NCBI RefSeq assembly: GCF_024494655.1
Contig: NZ_JANHDL010000002.1
Coordinates: forward strand, 124,001-188,000
Reading direction: 5' to 3'
Origin: Halorubrum laminariae
Lineage (GTDB): Archaea; Halobacteriota; Halobacteria; Halobacteriales; Haloferacaceae
Length of the DNA: 64,000 nt
The first letter of the stretch is position 1, and every line of letters starts with the position of its first letter. The notes below the pieces were generated by a model. That model ran no database searches. It saw only the letters and a program-made list of their open reading frames with translations, and was not told the origin of the DNA. Positions 17,309 to 26,725 of the stretch are shown here, piece by piece. A program made the translations under genes and the position numbers.

Positions 17309-18436
17309 TCAGTCGTCGGACGGTTCAGCCGAGCCCGCCGCGGGTTTGCTGTCGCTGTCGGCGGGAGCGCGCCGCGGATTCGTGAGATAGTTGTCGAGCG
17401 CGTACGGCCCGGATCCGGTGATCAACAGCGCGGACGCCAAGCTGAACAGACCGATGTGCGCCAAGACGGGGTCGTCGGGGATTCCGAACAGCGTGAGCGT
17501 GAACACGAAAAGCGCCGCCATCGCCGACGCCCGAGTGAAGAAGCCGACCGCGATCGCGACGCCGATGGCGATTTCGCCGAACCCCGCGCCGAGGACCCAC
17601 AGATCGGGCGGGATCGGCGTCGCCGTCGAGAGGCCGTACTGCTCGACCACCCCGCGGGCCATCTCCGGCGCGAGCAGCTTCTCGAACAGGCCGAGGAACG
17701 CGAATCCGATCCCCATCCCGACGCGGATCACCGTGGGTATGTACCGTTCAAGCGGGTCGAGGCGGTCGGTACCCCACTCCACGACCCGCCGGATCGGGTC
17801 GACCTCGCTGTAGAACGTCCCGGGCGTCGACGCGACGCGCTCGAATACGTGGTCAGCGCTCGGACGGCCGCTCCCGACGAGCACGAGCGCAAGAAAGCCC
17901 GGAATCCATTCGAGCGAGTACACGAGAAGCGGGGCGACGGGCAGCGCGATCAGGTACGCGAGGAGCCCGACACTGGCGGCGACACGCGTGCCGAAGCCGA
18001 AGATGATCAGGAACCCGAGCAGGATCTGTAGCAGCCGGTCGACGCCGCCGCCGATCAGCGGATCGACCACGGGATTGAGGAAGTAGCCCGCAAACCCCGC
18101 TCCGACAAGCGGGAGTCCGAACCCGAGACGCAACAGCCACGGGAGCAGGTCACGGTACTCGGCCATCACAGCCCGGAACGCCGCGACATCTCGGTCGAAG
18201 ACGTGAACGCGGCGGTACGTGACGATGGCGGCCGAGAGCGCGACTCCGCCGCCTGCGAGCGCCGCCGAGTTCACCGGATCGGTCAGCGCGGCCGAGAGGA
18301 ACGCCAGCCCCTCGCCGACCTGTTCGGTCGAGGTTACGTACCGTACGTGTGCCGACGCGACGCCCGACGCGAGGACGAAACCGACGAGCGTCGCGGCGAG
18401 GACCGTTACCGGACGGGCGAAGCGAGTTCGCGTCAT
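17309..18436 (-). CDS. DoxX-family membrane protein
   Basis: 375 residues with an N-terminal signal-like segment (ending SGVASAHV) and eight or so further hydrophobic segments. The C-terminal half is a typical DoxX domain (RVGMGIGFAFLGLFEKLLAP; GFGEIAIGVAIAVGFFTR). DoxX proteins are linked to quinone-dependent redox chemistry in other organisms, but the activity here is unknown. A TATA box (catttatcc, minus strand, 18459-18467) supports ATG 18436. Confidence 0.82.
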   Translation of the reverse strand: MTRTRFARPVTVLAATLVGFVLASGVASAHVRYVTSTEQVGEGLAFLSAALTDPVNSAALAGGGVALSAAIVTYRRVHVFDRDVAAFRAVMAEYRDLLPWLLRLGFGLPLVGAGFAGYFLNPVVDPLIGGGVDRLLQILLGFLIIFGFGTRVAASVGLLAYLIALPVAPLLVYSLEWIPGFLALVLVGSGRPSADHVFERVASTPGTFYSEVDPIRRVVEWGTDRLDPLERYIPTVIRVGMGIGFAFLGLFEKLLAPEMARGVVEQYGLSTATPIPPDLWVLGAGFGEIAIGVAIAVGFFTRASAMAALFVFTLTLFGIPDDPVLAHIGLFSLASALLITGSGPYALDNYLTNPRRAPADSDSKPAAGSAEPSDD

Positions 18437-18566
18437 ACGGTACCATCATGCTCTGAGTGGATAAATGCTTGAGCAGTGACCAAGCGGCAGAGCCGGCACA
18501 GACGGGGGCACGCGGCGGAGCGAACCGGTCGTTGACTCCGGGGAACGGTGCGCTGCACGGCGATCC

Positions 18567-19109
18567 TCACCGATCGGCCGGATCGGCCGGGAGCAGATCG
18601 GTCGGCGCGTCGGAGACGGTGAACGCCGCGAACGTCCCGCCCAAAACGGTCCCGTACAGCAGGTGTGCGACGGCGATGACCGCACCGAATTCGAAACTCG
18701 CCGTGAGCCCCGGTACCGGAAGCGTCGGTACGGGGAGCGACGTGGCTCCTTCGAGCGCGAGCGCGGTCGGGAGCAACAGTCCGCCGGTGATCATGCCGAG
18801 CAGCGCCGAGTGGACGACGCCGAGCGAGAGACACCCTCCAAGATCCGTGCGAAGTTCTGCGAAGAGGGACCGGTCGAAGATCGCGACGAACAGGGTCCCG
18901 AACAGCGTGCTGTTGAACAGATGGACGACCCAGCCGGCGAGGACGGTTTCGACGCCGACGAGCGCGCCGATGGTCGGCATGAGCCCCAGTGCGCCGTGCA
19001 ACACGACACCCATCACCGCGCCAGCGACGAACCCCGAGAGACCGCCCGCGATCCAGTGACGTGTTTCGACCGTCTCCGCCGCATCGTCGGTCGCGCTGTA
19101 TTGTGACAT
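18567..19109 (-). CDS. Predicted 4- to 5-TM membrane protein
   Basis: A 180-residue integral membrane protein with hydrophobic segments around residues 20-45, 48-70, 95-120 and 140-165. The N-terminus MSQYSATDDAAETVETRHWIAGG is acidic. No family function is recognised. The minus strand has gttatacag about 26 bases upstream of ATG 19109, and between it and the start an inverted repeat ACCAA-5-TTGGT (19115-19129) that could be an operator. Confidence 0.7.
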   Translation of the reverse strand: MSQYSATDDAAETVETRHWIAGGLSGFVAGAVMGVVLHGALGLMPTIGALVGVETVLAGWVVHLFNSTLFGTLFVAIFDRSLFAELRTDLGGCLSLGVVHSALLGMITGGLLLPTALALEGATSLPVPTLPVPGLTASFEFGAVIAVAHLLYGTVLGGTFAAFTVSDAPTDLLPADPADR

Positions 19110-19178
19110 GCGTTACCAATGGTCTTGGTTCTGTATAACACTTCGGCTGAACCGACCGCACACGGCGCGAGTATTTCG

Positions 19179-19643
19179 TTAGACGTCGAAGACGACGTAC
19201 GCGTACCACTCGTCGCCGCGCCGTTCGATGGTCATCTCGGAGTAGGTGACCGCTTTGATCTCGCGGGCCGCCACGTCGGATAGCGGGACACCGCGGGCGG
19301 ATGCGTCGACCGTCCACGCGGCGTCTCCGCGGTCTTCGTGGCTCGCGGGTTCCGTCCCGTCGTCGGTCTCGGCCGGTTGAGATGCAGAGACCGAACACCG
19401 ATGGTTGGCCGGTAACACGAGCCGCACGTCGCGCTCATAGATCAGTCGGTCGAGGTAGTCGAAAAGCAACGCCTCCGGCCCTTCAGACCGGACGGTCATC
19501 TTGAATCGGTCGCCCATCTCCGGGACCGATTCGCAACTCGCGGCCGTGAGCCCGTCGGCGACGGACGCGAACACCGCAGAAAGGGTGTCACCGGTCGCCT
19601 CGACGGCGACATCTGCGGTGTGTTCACGCAGTTCGTGTGTCAT
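19179..19643 (-). CDS. Archease, activator of RtcB
   Basis: 154 residues. Archease accelerates RtcB turnover and guanylation in tRNA splicing. Diagnostic features are the N-terminal REHTADVAVEA (metal-binding Asp) and the C-terminal AVTYSEMTIER and YVVFDV segments. An acidic insertion occurs in the middle (residues about 90-110). Its ATG overlaps the stop of the DUF502 gene by four bases, so both come from one mRNA. RtcB itself lies about 2 kb away. Confidence 0.92.
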   Translation of the reverse strand: MTHELREHTADVAVEATGDTLSAVFASVADGLTAASCESVPEMGDRFKMTVRSEGPEALLFDYLDRLIYERDVRLVLPANHRCSVSASQPAETDDGTEPASHEDRGDAAWTVDASARGVPLSDVAAREIKAVTYSEMTIERRGDEWYAYVVFDV

Positions 19644-20503
19644 CGGTTGGCGTCTCCAGCCGCGTCCGTCCGGTCGGTCGCGTCGGTTCGGTCGACTGCG
19701 GCGGTCCCGCCGGATGCACCCTCATCCTCTCCGTCCGCCGCCGTCGTCATCTCCCAGTCCGAGTCGGGTCTATCGCGCAGATGGGTCGCCGTATCGGCCG
19801 TGTGGACCGACTCGGGAGAGACGCCGTCGACGCCTTCAGCCGCACCCTCAAGCGCGACTCCGCTCGTCACCACGGCGCGCAACCCCTGCTCGACGCTCAG
19901 ATCCACCTCGACGATCCGGTCTTCGGGGACGAAGACGACGTGGCCGCCCATGACCGGGTTCGGTGCCATCGGCATGAATAGGGTCCGCATCTCGTCACCT
20001 CCGGCCGGGGCCGTGACGGCCGCGGGGGTGGCGCTCGTGACGAACGCGAGCGTGTACGACCCCTTGGTCGGGAACTCCACGAGGACGACCTCGCGGAAGT
20101 TCCCCTCGTCGGATTCGAGCATGGCGTCGCTCATCTGTCTGAACCCGCGGTACACGGACCCGACACCCGGAACCTGCTCGATCGCGTAGTGCGTGTACTC
20201 GACCGCCCGTTCGCCGTATCGTGTCGATTCGACCGCGATCCCGAGCACGAGAATCGAGGTGACGAAGATCACCGGCGTCGCGATCTCGACGACGAGTTGA
20301 CGGGAGACGGACCCCAAGACCGGCAGCGAGAGCCGAGAGGAAGGCGGCACGACCACCGACGAGAACGCGTCGAGATACTGGTAGATGGCGTCGAAGACGA
20401 ATCCCAACACCGCGAGGGTGATGACCGCCGGCACGATCACGGCGACTCCGGTTATGAAGGCCCGGCGGAGCCGCTTTTGTCCTGGCGGCGTCTTCTTGGA
20501 CAT
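19640..20503 (-). CDS. DUF502 family membrane protein
   Basis: 287 residues starting MSKKTPPGQKRLRRAFITG. Two membrane segments (about 17-42 and 68-90) are followed by the conserved YRGFRQMSDAMLESDEGNFREVV and FVTSATPAAV pattern of DUF502. The C-terminal 80 residues are acidic and disordered. Function is unknown. The cotranscription with archease (ATGA overlap) is notable. The frame is open far upstream, but ATG 20503 directly before the basic and hydrophobic start of the family is the clear choice. Confidence 0.85.
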   Translation of the reverse strand: MSKKTPPGQKRLRRAFITGVAVIVPAVITLAVLGFVFDAIYQYLDAFSSVVVPPSSRLSLPVLGSVSRQLVVEIATPVIFVTSILVLGIAVESTRYGERAVEYTHYAIEQVPGVGSVYRGFRQMSDAMLESDEGNFREVVLVEFPTKGSYTLAFVTSATPAAVTAPAGGDEMRTLFMPMAPNPVMGGHVVFVPEDRIVEVDLSVEQGLRAVVTSGVALEGAAEGVDGVSPESVHTADTATHLRDRPDSDWEMTTAADGEDEGASGGTAAVDRTDATDRTDAAGDANR

Positions 20504-20692
20504 ATAGGTGTCCACGGCCGACCGCGACAAAACGGTTCTGTCGTCGGCCGCGCTGCCCGTCGATCGCTGCGTCCGTCGATCACTTCGGTCGATCGGCAGA
20601 CAGTCACCTCGGACGATCGGCAGACGGTCGCGGGATGCAACCCTCCCCGGTGGCGGTGGAGTTATATCCCACAGGACTGTTAGTTGTGTGCA

Positions 20693-21166
20693 GTGAGCGT
20701 CACCGTAGAGAAACAGACGGATCCCCCCGGCGAGGCCGAGCAAGCGTCGGCCGCGTGGGACCTCAAAGAACGGATCCGCGCCAGCGAGGGCGTCTTGCGA
20801 CAGCGGCGGGGGTTTTTTATTGACGCCTATCGCCGGTCCACGACGCATCTTCTCGTCGAGTCGAACACGCTCGTCGCGTTCGCCTCCGTCCGCCGAGACG
20901 GCTACGTGCTCTTTCTGGCGGTCGATCCCGACTACCGTGGACAGGGTCACGCAGAGCGGCTCATCGCCGACATCGCAACCGAACACCGCTCCGTCACCTG
21001 CCACGCCCGCACGACGAACGACGCGGCGCTCGGATTCTACGAACACCTCGGATTCGAGGTCGTGCGTCGGATAGACAACTACTACGAGGACGGCGGCGAC
21101 GCCTACTATCTTAAGCTCGGCGGCGACTCGCTCCGCGATCGACTCTCCGAGTTCGTGAACCGGTAG
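20693..21166 (+). CDS. GNAT-family N-acetyltransferase
   Basis: 157 residues with the acetyl-CoA-binding motif VDPDYRGQGHAERLI and the C-terminal ALGFYEHLGFEVVRR typical of RimI-like enzymes. GTG 20693 is chosen because a TATA element (gttatatcc, 20661-20669) lies about 28 bases upstream, giving a leaderless mRNA. A TTG three codons earlier is in frame. RimI enzymes acetylate protein N-termini, but the substrate here is unproven. Confidence 0.85.
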   Translation: MSVTVEKQTDPPGEAEQASAAWDLKERIRASEGVLRQRRGFFIDAYRRSTTHLLVESNTLVAFASVRRDGYVLFLAVDPDYRGQGHAERLIADIATEHRSVTCHARTTNDAALGFYEHLGFEVVRRIDNYYEDGGDAYYLKLGGDSLRDRLSEFVNR

Positions 21167-21230
21167 AAGAGACACAGTGGTCGCCCGCCGAACCGATACG
21201 CATTAGCACGCGCCGTGAGGAGGGTCGGGC

Positions 21231-22454
21231 ATGACGGATCCCTCGCCGGCGTCGCTCGCGGACCGCGTCCGCGACGGCGACGTGCGGTTCCACGAGATCG
21301 AGGAGTACGCCGACGCCGACACCGCGGCAGCCGCGCGCCGGCGGATCGTTGCCGAGGCAACCGACACCGATGTCGACGTGCTCGGTGAGTATGCCTTCGA
21401 CGCGGCCGATGCCCACGGCTCGAACATCGAGAACATGATCGGAGCGGTGCAGATGCCGATGGGCGTCGCCGGTCCGGTCGCGATAGACGGCGGCGCGCTC
21501 TCGGGAGAGCGATATCTCCCGCTTGCGACGACAGAGGGCGCGCTCGTCGCCTCAATCAACCGCGGCTGCTCCGTCGTCACCGACGCCGGCGGGGCAACCG
21601 CCCGCGTGACGAAAAGCGGGATGACGCGCGCGCCGGTCTTCCGCGTCGCCGATGTCGCTGAGGCGGAGGCGCTCGTCGAGTGGGTCCGCAACAGCGAGGC
21701 GACCCTCCGTGAGGCGGCCGAATCGACGACGAGCCACGGCGAACTCCTCGACGTGACGCCGTACGTGGTCGGCAACAACGTCTTCCTGCGGTTCCGCTAC
21801 GACACGAAAGACGCGATGGGGATGAACATGGCAACCATCGCGACACGGGAGGCCTGCGATCGCATCGAATCCGAGACCGGCGCGTCGCTCGTCGCACTCT
21901 CGGGGAATCTCTGTTCGGACAAAAAGCCCGCCGCGGTCAACGCGGTCGAGGGACGCGGCCGATCGGTCACGGCCGACGTGAAGGTCCCCCGCGAAATCGT
22001 CGAAGAGCGGCTCCACACCACGCCAGAGGCGATAACCGAGATCAACACGCGCAAGAACCTCGTGGGATCGGCGAAGGCCGGTTCGCTCGGGTTCAACGCC
22101 CACGTCGCCAACGCGGTAGCGGCGATGTTCCTCGCGACGGGCCAGGACGAGGCGCAGGTCGTCGAGGGCGCGAACGCGATCACGACCGCCGAGACGACCG
22201 CCGACGGCGACCTCTACGCGTCGGTGTCGATCGCGAGCCTCGAAGTGGGAACGGTCGGCGGTGGTACGACGCTCCCGACACAGGCGGCCGGGCTCGACAT
22301 TCTCGGCGTCCGTGGCGGCGGTGACCCCGCCGGCAGCAACGGCGACGCGCTCGCGGAGGCGATCGCGGTCTGCGCGCTCGCCGGCGAGCTCTCGCTGCTC
22401 GCGGCGCTCGGCTCGCGGCACCTGTCGTCGGCACACGCCGACCTCGGTCGATAG
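21231..22454 (+). CDS. hmgA: 3-hydroxy-3-methylglutaryl-CoA reductase (class I)
   Basis: Reduces HMG-CoA to mevalonate with NADPH, the committed step of isoprenoid and archaeal lipid synthesis, and is the target of statins. The 407 residues show the class I motifs ENMIGAVQMPMGVAGP, the NADPH-binding DTKDAMGMN, the catalytic Glu in PLATTEGALVAS and the C-terminal His in ALGSRHLSSAH. The length and lack of a membrane anchor are as in other haloarchaea. Confidence 0.96.
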   Translation: MTDPSPASLADRVRDGDVRFHEIEEYADADTAAAARRRIVAEATDTDVDVLGEYAFDAADAHGSNIENMIGAVQMPMGVAGPVAIDGGALSGERYLPLATTEGALVASINRGCSVVTDAGGATARVTKSGMTRAPVFRVADVAEAEALVEWVRNSEATLREAAESTTSHGELLDVTPYVVGNNVFLRFRYDTKDAMGMNMATIATREACDRIESETGASLVALSGNLCSDKKPAAVNAVEGRGRSVTADVKVPREIVEERLHTTPEAITEINTRKNLVGSAKAGSLGFNAHVANAVAAMFLATGQDEAQVVEGANAITTAETTADGDLYASVSIASLEVGTVGGGTTLPTQAAGLDILGVRGGGDPAGSNGDALAEAIAVCALAGELSLLAALGSRHLSSAHADLGR

Positions 22455-22510
22455 CCGGAGCGGGAATCGACCCGAACAACGCTTTTGTAGCCTCGACATC
22501 CAGTTCGCGT

Positions 22511-22708
22511 ATGAACGATGGCACGGTGTCCGTTCCGCCCGAGCAGTACGAGCGGCTCACGGCGCTCGCCGCCGCCCGCGGCGTGACCCCGGAAGCCCAA
22601 CTCGCCCGGCTCATCGACGACGCCTACGAGGGACTCGACGCCGACGACGCGGCGACGGAGGCGCTTCCGCTCGGCGTGTGTGACACGGACGAGACGGACG
22701 ACGAGTAG
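22511..22708 (+). CDS. Small acidic protein, possible RHH-like N-terminus
   Basis: 65 residues. The first 45 (TVSVPPEQYERLTALAAARGVTPEAQLARLI in outline) have the strand-helix-helix pattern of ribbon-helix-helix proteins; the rest is acidic. A TATA-like cgcttttgtag about 27 bases before ATG 22511 supports leaderless expression. Assignment as a DNA-binding protein is weak inference. It follows hmgA by 56 bp but seems to have its own promoter. Confidence 0.6.
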   Translation: MNDGTVSVPPEQYERLTALAAARGVTPEAQLARLIDDAYEGLDADDAATEALPLGVCDTDETDDE

Positions 22709-22739
22709 CGACAGTCGCGTGCGACGGCTCGTCGGACCG

Positions 22740-24962
22740 CTACTGGAAGCCGATCCTCCCGCCGGTGTCGCGGATCGACTCGCCGCCCCCGCCCTTGAAC
22801 TGCTCTTTGACCTCCTCGTAGTACGAGAGGATGTCCTCGTTGATCGTGGGGCGAACGGACTCCATCGCCCGACGGAAGTGCTTCATCTCGACCTCCTCGG
22901 CATCGTCGTCGTCGCGCAGCGCCTCGATAGCGGCCTCGCGGGCGATCCCTTCGAGATCCGAGCCGACGTACCCGTCGGTGATCTCCGCGATCTCGCGGAG
23001 GCTCACGTCGGGGGCAAGCGGCGTGTCCTCCGTGTGGATGTCGAGGATCTGCTCGCGACCCTCTTGATCCGGCTGGCCGATCATCACGAGCCGGTCGAAC
23101 CGGCCGGACCGGAGGAGCGCCGGATCGATCATGTCGGGGCGGTTTGTCGCGCCGATCACCATCACGTCACCCATGTCTTCGAGCCCGTCGAGTTCGGTGA
23201 GTAGCTGGTTCACCACGCGCTCTGAGACGTTGTTACCCATCTCCTGCCCGCGAGAGGGCGCGAGGCTGTCCAGCTCGTCGAAGAAGATGATCGTCGGGCT
23301 CACCTGCCGGGCCTTCCGGAACGTCTGTCGGATCGCCTTTTCAGACTCGCCGACCCACTTCGAGAGCAGCTGTGGCCCCCTGACGGAGATGAAGTTTGCG
23401 TTCGTCTCGTTGGCGACGGCCTTCGCCATCAGCGTCTTCCCGGTTCCGGGCGGGCCGTACAACAGCACGCCCTTCGGCGCGTCGACGCCCATCCGGTCGA
23501 ACTTCTCCGGAGAGGAAAGCGGCCACTCAACCGACTCTTTTACCTGCTGTTTGGCGTCGTCGAGACCGCCGACGTTGTCCCACGAGATCTTCGGCAGCTC
23601 GACGAGCACCTCGCGCATCGCCGAGGGTTCCACCTCGTTCAACGCGCCCGAGAAGTCGTCGCGCTTGACGATCATCCGGTCGATCAGGCTCGGCGGCACC
23701 TCCTCCTCGTCTAAGTCGATCTCGGGGAGGTACCGACGCAGCGCCTTCATCGCGGCCTCCTTGGTGAGGCTCTCGATGTCGGCACCCACGAAGCCGTGGG
23801 TCTCGTCCGCGAGGTGATCTAAGCTCACGTCGTCCGAGAGCGGCATGCCGCGAGTGTGGATCTGGAGGATCTCCTTGCGACCCACCTCGTCGGGGACGCC
23901 GATTTCGATCTCGCGGTCAAACCGTCCCGGCCGGCGGAGTGCGGGATCAACGCTGTCGACGCGGTTCGTTGCGCCGATGACGATCACCTGTCCGCGCGTC
24001 TCCAGCCCGTCCATCATCGTCAGCAGCTGGGCGACGACGCGGCGCTCGACCTCGCCGGTCACGTCCTCGCGCTTCGGCGCGATCGAGTCGAGCTCGTCGA
24101 TGAAGATGATGCTCGGGCTCTCCTCTTTAGCGTCCTCGAAGATCTCGCGGAGCTGCTGTTCGGACTCGCCGTAGTACTTGGAGATGATCTCCGGGCCGGC
24201 GATGGAGAAGAACGATGCCGAGGTTTCGTTGGCGACGGCCTTCGCGAGTAGGGTCTTCCCGGTGCCGGGCGGACCGTGGAGCAGCACGCCCTGTGGCGGC
24301 TCGATCCCGAGTTTCGAGAAGATCTGCGGGTGTTTCATCGGCAGCTCGACCATCTCGCGGACGCGCTGGATCTCGTTTTGGAGCCCGCCGATGTCCTCGT
24401 AGGTGATCCCGCCGCCGGTCTTCTCGAACCCGGAGATCGGCTCTTCGCGCAGTTCGACTTCGGTGTCTTCGGTGATGAGACAGACGCCCTCTGGCTCCGT
24501 CTCGACCGCGATGAGTGGGATCGCCTGTCCGGGCGATCGCATGAACGGGTGGTTCGTCGAGGACATCACGGGGACGATGTCGCGCTCGACGACCGGCCGC
24601 TTGAGGATCTGGCGTTTCACCATGCCGGCGGCGTCGGAGCCGAACTGGACTGACGCCTCCTCCGGCGGGGCCAACACGAGCTTGTCGGCCTTCTCCGCCT
24701 CGGCTTTCCGGATCGTGACTCGCTCGCCAATGCCGACGTCGGCGTTCTGTCGCGTGAAGCCGTCGACGCGGACCGTGTCGGTGTTCCAGTCCTGTCGGTC
24801 CGCGCGCCAGACTTTCGCCGCGGTCGTATCCGCGCCCTCGATCTCGATGATGTCGCCGGGCGAGAGCTTCAGGTGCAACAGCGTGTCGGGGTCGAGCCGA
24901 GCGATACCGCGCCCCGAGTCGTTCGGGTACGCCTTCGCCACTTCGAGTTGTACTTCGTTCAT
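22740..24962 (-). CDS. cdcH: CDC48/VAT-type AAA+ ATPase
   Basis: 740-residue double AAA+ unfoldase, the archaeal VCP/p97 homologue that feeds proteins to the proteasome. An N-domain (1-180, double-psi barrel) is followed by D1 with Walker A GPPGTGKT at 230-237 and Walker B FIDELDS, then D2 with Walker A at 503-510 and FFDELDS. The C-terminus ends GGRIGFQ without the HbYX motif of proteasome-activating ATPases. A GGAAG-type ribosome-binding site (gcgaggaagc) precedes the ATG. Divergent regulatory space with dacZ is 211 bp. Confidence 0.96.
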   Translation of the reverse strand: MNEVQLEVAKAYPNDSGRGIARLDPDTLLHLKLSPGDIIEIEGADTTAAKVWRADRQDWNTDTVRVDGFTRQNADVGIGERVTIRKAEAEKADKLVLAPPEEASVQFGSDAAGMVKRQILKRPVVERDIVPVMSSTNHPFMRSPGQAIPLIAVETEPEGVCLITEDTEVELREEPISGFEKTGGGITYEDIGGLQNEIQRVREMVELPMKHPQIFSKLGIEPPQGVLLHGPPGTGKTLLAKAVANETSASFFSIAGPEIISKYYGESEQQLREIFEDAKEESPSIIFIDELDSIAPKREDVTGEVERRVVAQLLTMMDGLETRGQVIVIGATNRVDSVDPALRRPGRFDREIEIGVPDEVGRKEILQIHTRGMPLSDDVSLDHLADETHGFVGADIESLTKEAAMKALRRYLPEIDLDEEEVPPSLIDRMIVKRDDFSGALNEVEPSAMREVLVELPKISWDNVGGLDDAKQQVKESVEWPLSSPEKFDRMGVDAPKGVLLYGPPGTGKTLMAKAVANETNANFISVRGPQLLSKWVGESEKAIRQTFRKARQVSPTIIFFDELDSLAPSRGQEMGNNVSERVVNQLLTELDGLEDMGDVMVIGATNRPDMIDPALLRSGRFDRLVMIGQPDQEGREQILDIHTEDTPLAPDVSLREIAEITDGYVGSDLEGIAREAAIEALRDDDDAEEVEMKHFRRAMESVRPTINEDILSYYEEVKEQFKGGGGESIRDTGGRIGFQ

Positions 24963-25173
24963 GCTTCCTCGCGGGATATATCAGTAACTGCACCCGGTTC
25001 GGGAATAAGCCTGTTGGCGTCACCGCAGGCGGGGGTGAGGCCGATGTCAGAGACCGCACGCCCTGACCCGATCTGTGTCATCATATAGCACGGTAAGAAA
25101 TCCGACGGTAAAACCCCGTCGTATGCGTGCGTTTTCGCCGACACCGGAATGGATCGCGATGGCGATGGCGGTC

Positions 25174-25731
25174 TCAATCGACGCGCCACGATCCGCCCAG
25201 CTCGTCTCGCTCCATCGACTCGGCGTCGCCGTCGCGGAAGACGCTCACGCGGCCCGTCTCCTCGCTCAGCGTGACGGTCGCAACAACCTCCGGACGGACC
25301 GAGGTCTCGATCGCGCTCATGTGTCTGGACCCCATCCAAGGCTCGTAGCTCACGTCGTCGACGAGGTCAGACTCTCCGCTTCGGGTCCCCAGATCACGGA
25401 ACCGGACCATCTGCGATTCGATCTCGCCGTCGACGGCGACGACGATGCCGCCGTCCTGTTCGAGGCTCACGGTTTCGACGGCGTCGACGAATCCGTCCTC
25501 CTCGAAGACCGACCGACAGCTCTCGCGTGGCCAGCGGTTGTCGCCCATCGCGTCCGCGTACGCGCCGTACTCGCGGTCCGCGACGACGGCGAAGTACAAC
25601 CCGGGTCCCTTGGCGTGCGGCTCGTCCCATCCGTCGAACGACCGGCTGACGTACTCCGTACAGTAGGTCAGCCGATCGATTATCTCCGTGACTCGGTCGT
25701 GTGACCCGTACTCGATCGCGAGTCGACTCAT
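25174..25731 (-). CDS. dacZ: DisA_N-domain diadenylate cyclase (DacZ-like)
   Basis: Makes the second messenger c-di-AMP from ATP. The 185-residue protein carries the DisA_N signature: AVDGEIESQ (101-103 DGE in place of the bacterial DGA), then MGSRHMSAIE (136-138 RHM in place of RHR) and SEETGRVSVF. Archaeal DacZ proteins, which control osmotic homeostasis in Haloferax, show such variations, so activity is likely but not certain. The frame is open upstream for 64 more codons, but those are Arg/Ser-rich, and ATG 25731 precedes the folded domain. Confidence 0.78.
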   Translation of the reverse strand: MSRLAIEYGSHDRVTEIIDRLTYCTEYVSRSFDGWDEPHAKGPGLYFAVVADREYGAYADAMGDNRWPRESCRSVFEEDGFVDAVETVSLEQDGGIVVAVDGEIESQMVRFRDLGTRSGESDLVDDVSYEPWMGSRHMSAIETSVRPEVVATVTLSEETGRVSVFRDGDAESMERDELGGSWRVD

Positions 25732-25879
25732 CTCGCTGCCTCCGCCGCCAGAGGAACGGCGGCCGATCGAACGCTCATGGATCGATCGACGAGCGGACGG
25801 TATATAAGCGGTTTCGAGTGGTGCCGACTGCTCTTGGCGACGCGCAGAGGCGAATTGACGGACCGGTCGTGCACGAGAG

Positions 25880-26725
25880 CTACGCCCACGGAACGAACAG
25901 CCGGGCGTCGAACCGCTCCGCACGGACGAGGCCGACGCCGAACGCGGCGGCGACAGCTGCGGGAACGAGATTTCCGTAAAATATGTTGATCCCGCCCCAG
26001 AGGATCACGAAGCTCACCATGTCGTCGAGCATGAACTCGCAGTCGCGAAGGCGGACGCGGAGGTCGTCGATCGCGAACGCCCGGTCGAGGGTGATGACCG
26101 CGACCGTCGCGGAGAGCACCCAGCCGGCGTAGTTCGAGAGGGGAACACCGAAGAACGCGCCGCCGCCGAAGTCCCAGAAGCCGAGCGCGACCGCGCCCGG
26201 ATCGAGGACCACGTCCATCGCGACGACGGCGGCGATCACGGTCGCCAACCGGAGCCAGCCGTTCTCGGCTCGCGGACCGAGCAACAGCAGGCAGAGCAGG
26301 TACGCGTTGACCACGAGCGGGATGAAGAAGACGGGTAGTGCCAGCGGGACCCCACCGAGCATCGGTCCGAGGCTCACGGTGTACTCGAATCCCCCGTAGG
26401 GCCAGCCGGTCGCGACGCCGACGAGTTCGATCGCGTAGGTGTACGCGACCAAGACGCCGAGCCAGCCGAGCGCGCGACGATCGACCGCCGGCAGTACGCC
26501 GACGACGAGCGGCGACCGCATCACCAGCACGCCGAACAGCACGAACCACGGGTTGAACGCCAGCGGGTCGGGTACCCACCCTTCGGCGCTGCCGACGAGC
26601 GCGACCGCTCCGACGAGCGGGAACACCACCGCGATGGTGAATCGGTTCTCCCGGACGAGCCGGTCGAGAAACGAGGCCGCCTCGCCGCGGGTGTCCGGGA
26701 GCCGAGCGCGGAGCGCGTCGGTCAT
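25880..26725 (-). CDS. cruF: Bisanhydrobacterioruberin hydratase CruF
   Basis: A 281-residue membrane protein of the carotenoid-hydratase CruF family (DUF422), with seven to eight hydrophobic segments. It adds water to the terminal isopentenyl group in the last step of bacterioruberin synthesis. Recognisable segments are YAIELVGVATGWPYGGFEYT and VLDPGAVALGFWDF. The ATG at 26725 overlaps the lyeJ stop by one base, completing a crtD-lyeJ-cruF operon. Confidence 0.88.
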   Translation of the reverse strand: MTDALRARLPDTRGEAASFLDRLVRENRFTIAVVFPLVGAVALVGSAEGWVPDPLAFNPWFVLFGVLVMRSPLVVGVLPAVDRRALGWLGVLVAYTYAIELVGVATGWPYGGFEYTVSLGPMLGGVPLALPVFFIPLVVNAYLLCLLLLGPRAENGWLRLATVIAAVVAMDVVLDPGAVALGFWDFGGGAFFGVPLSNYAGWVLSATVAVITLDRAFAIDDLRVRLRDCEFMLDDMVSFVILWGGINIFYGNLVPAAVAAAFGVGLVRAERFDARLFVPWA

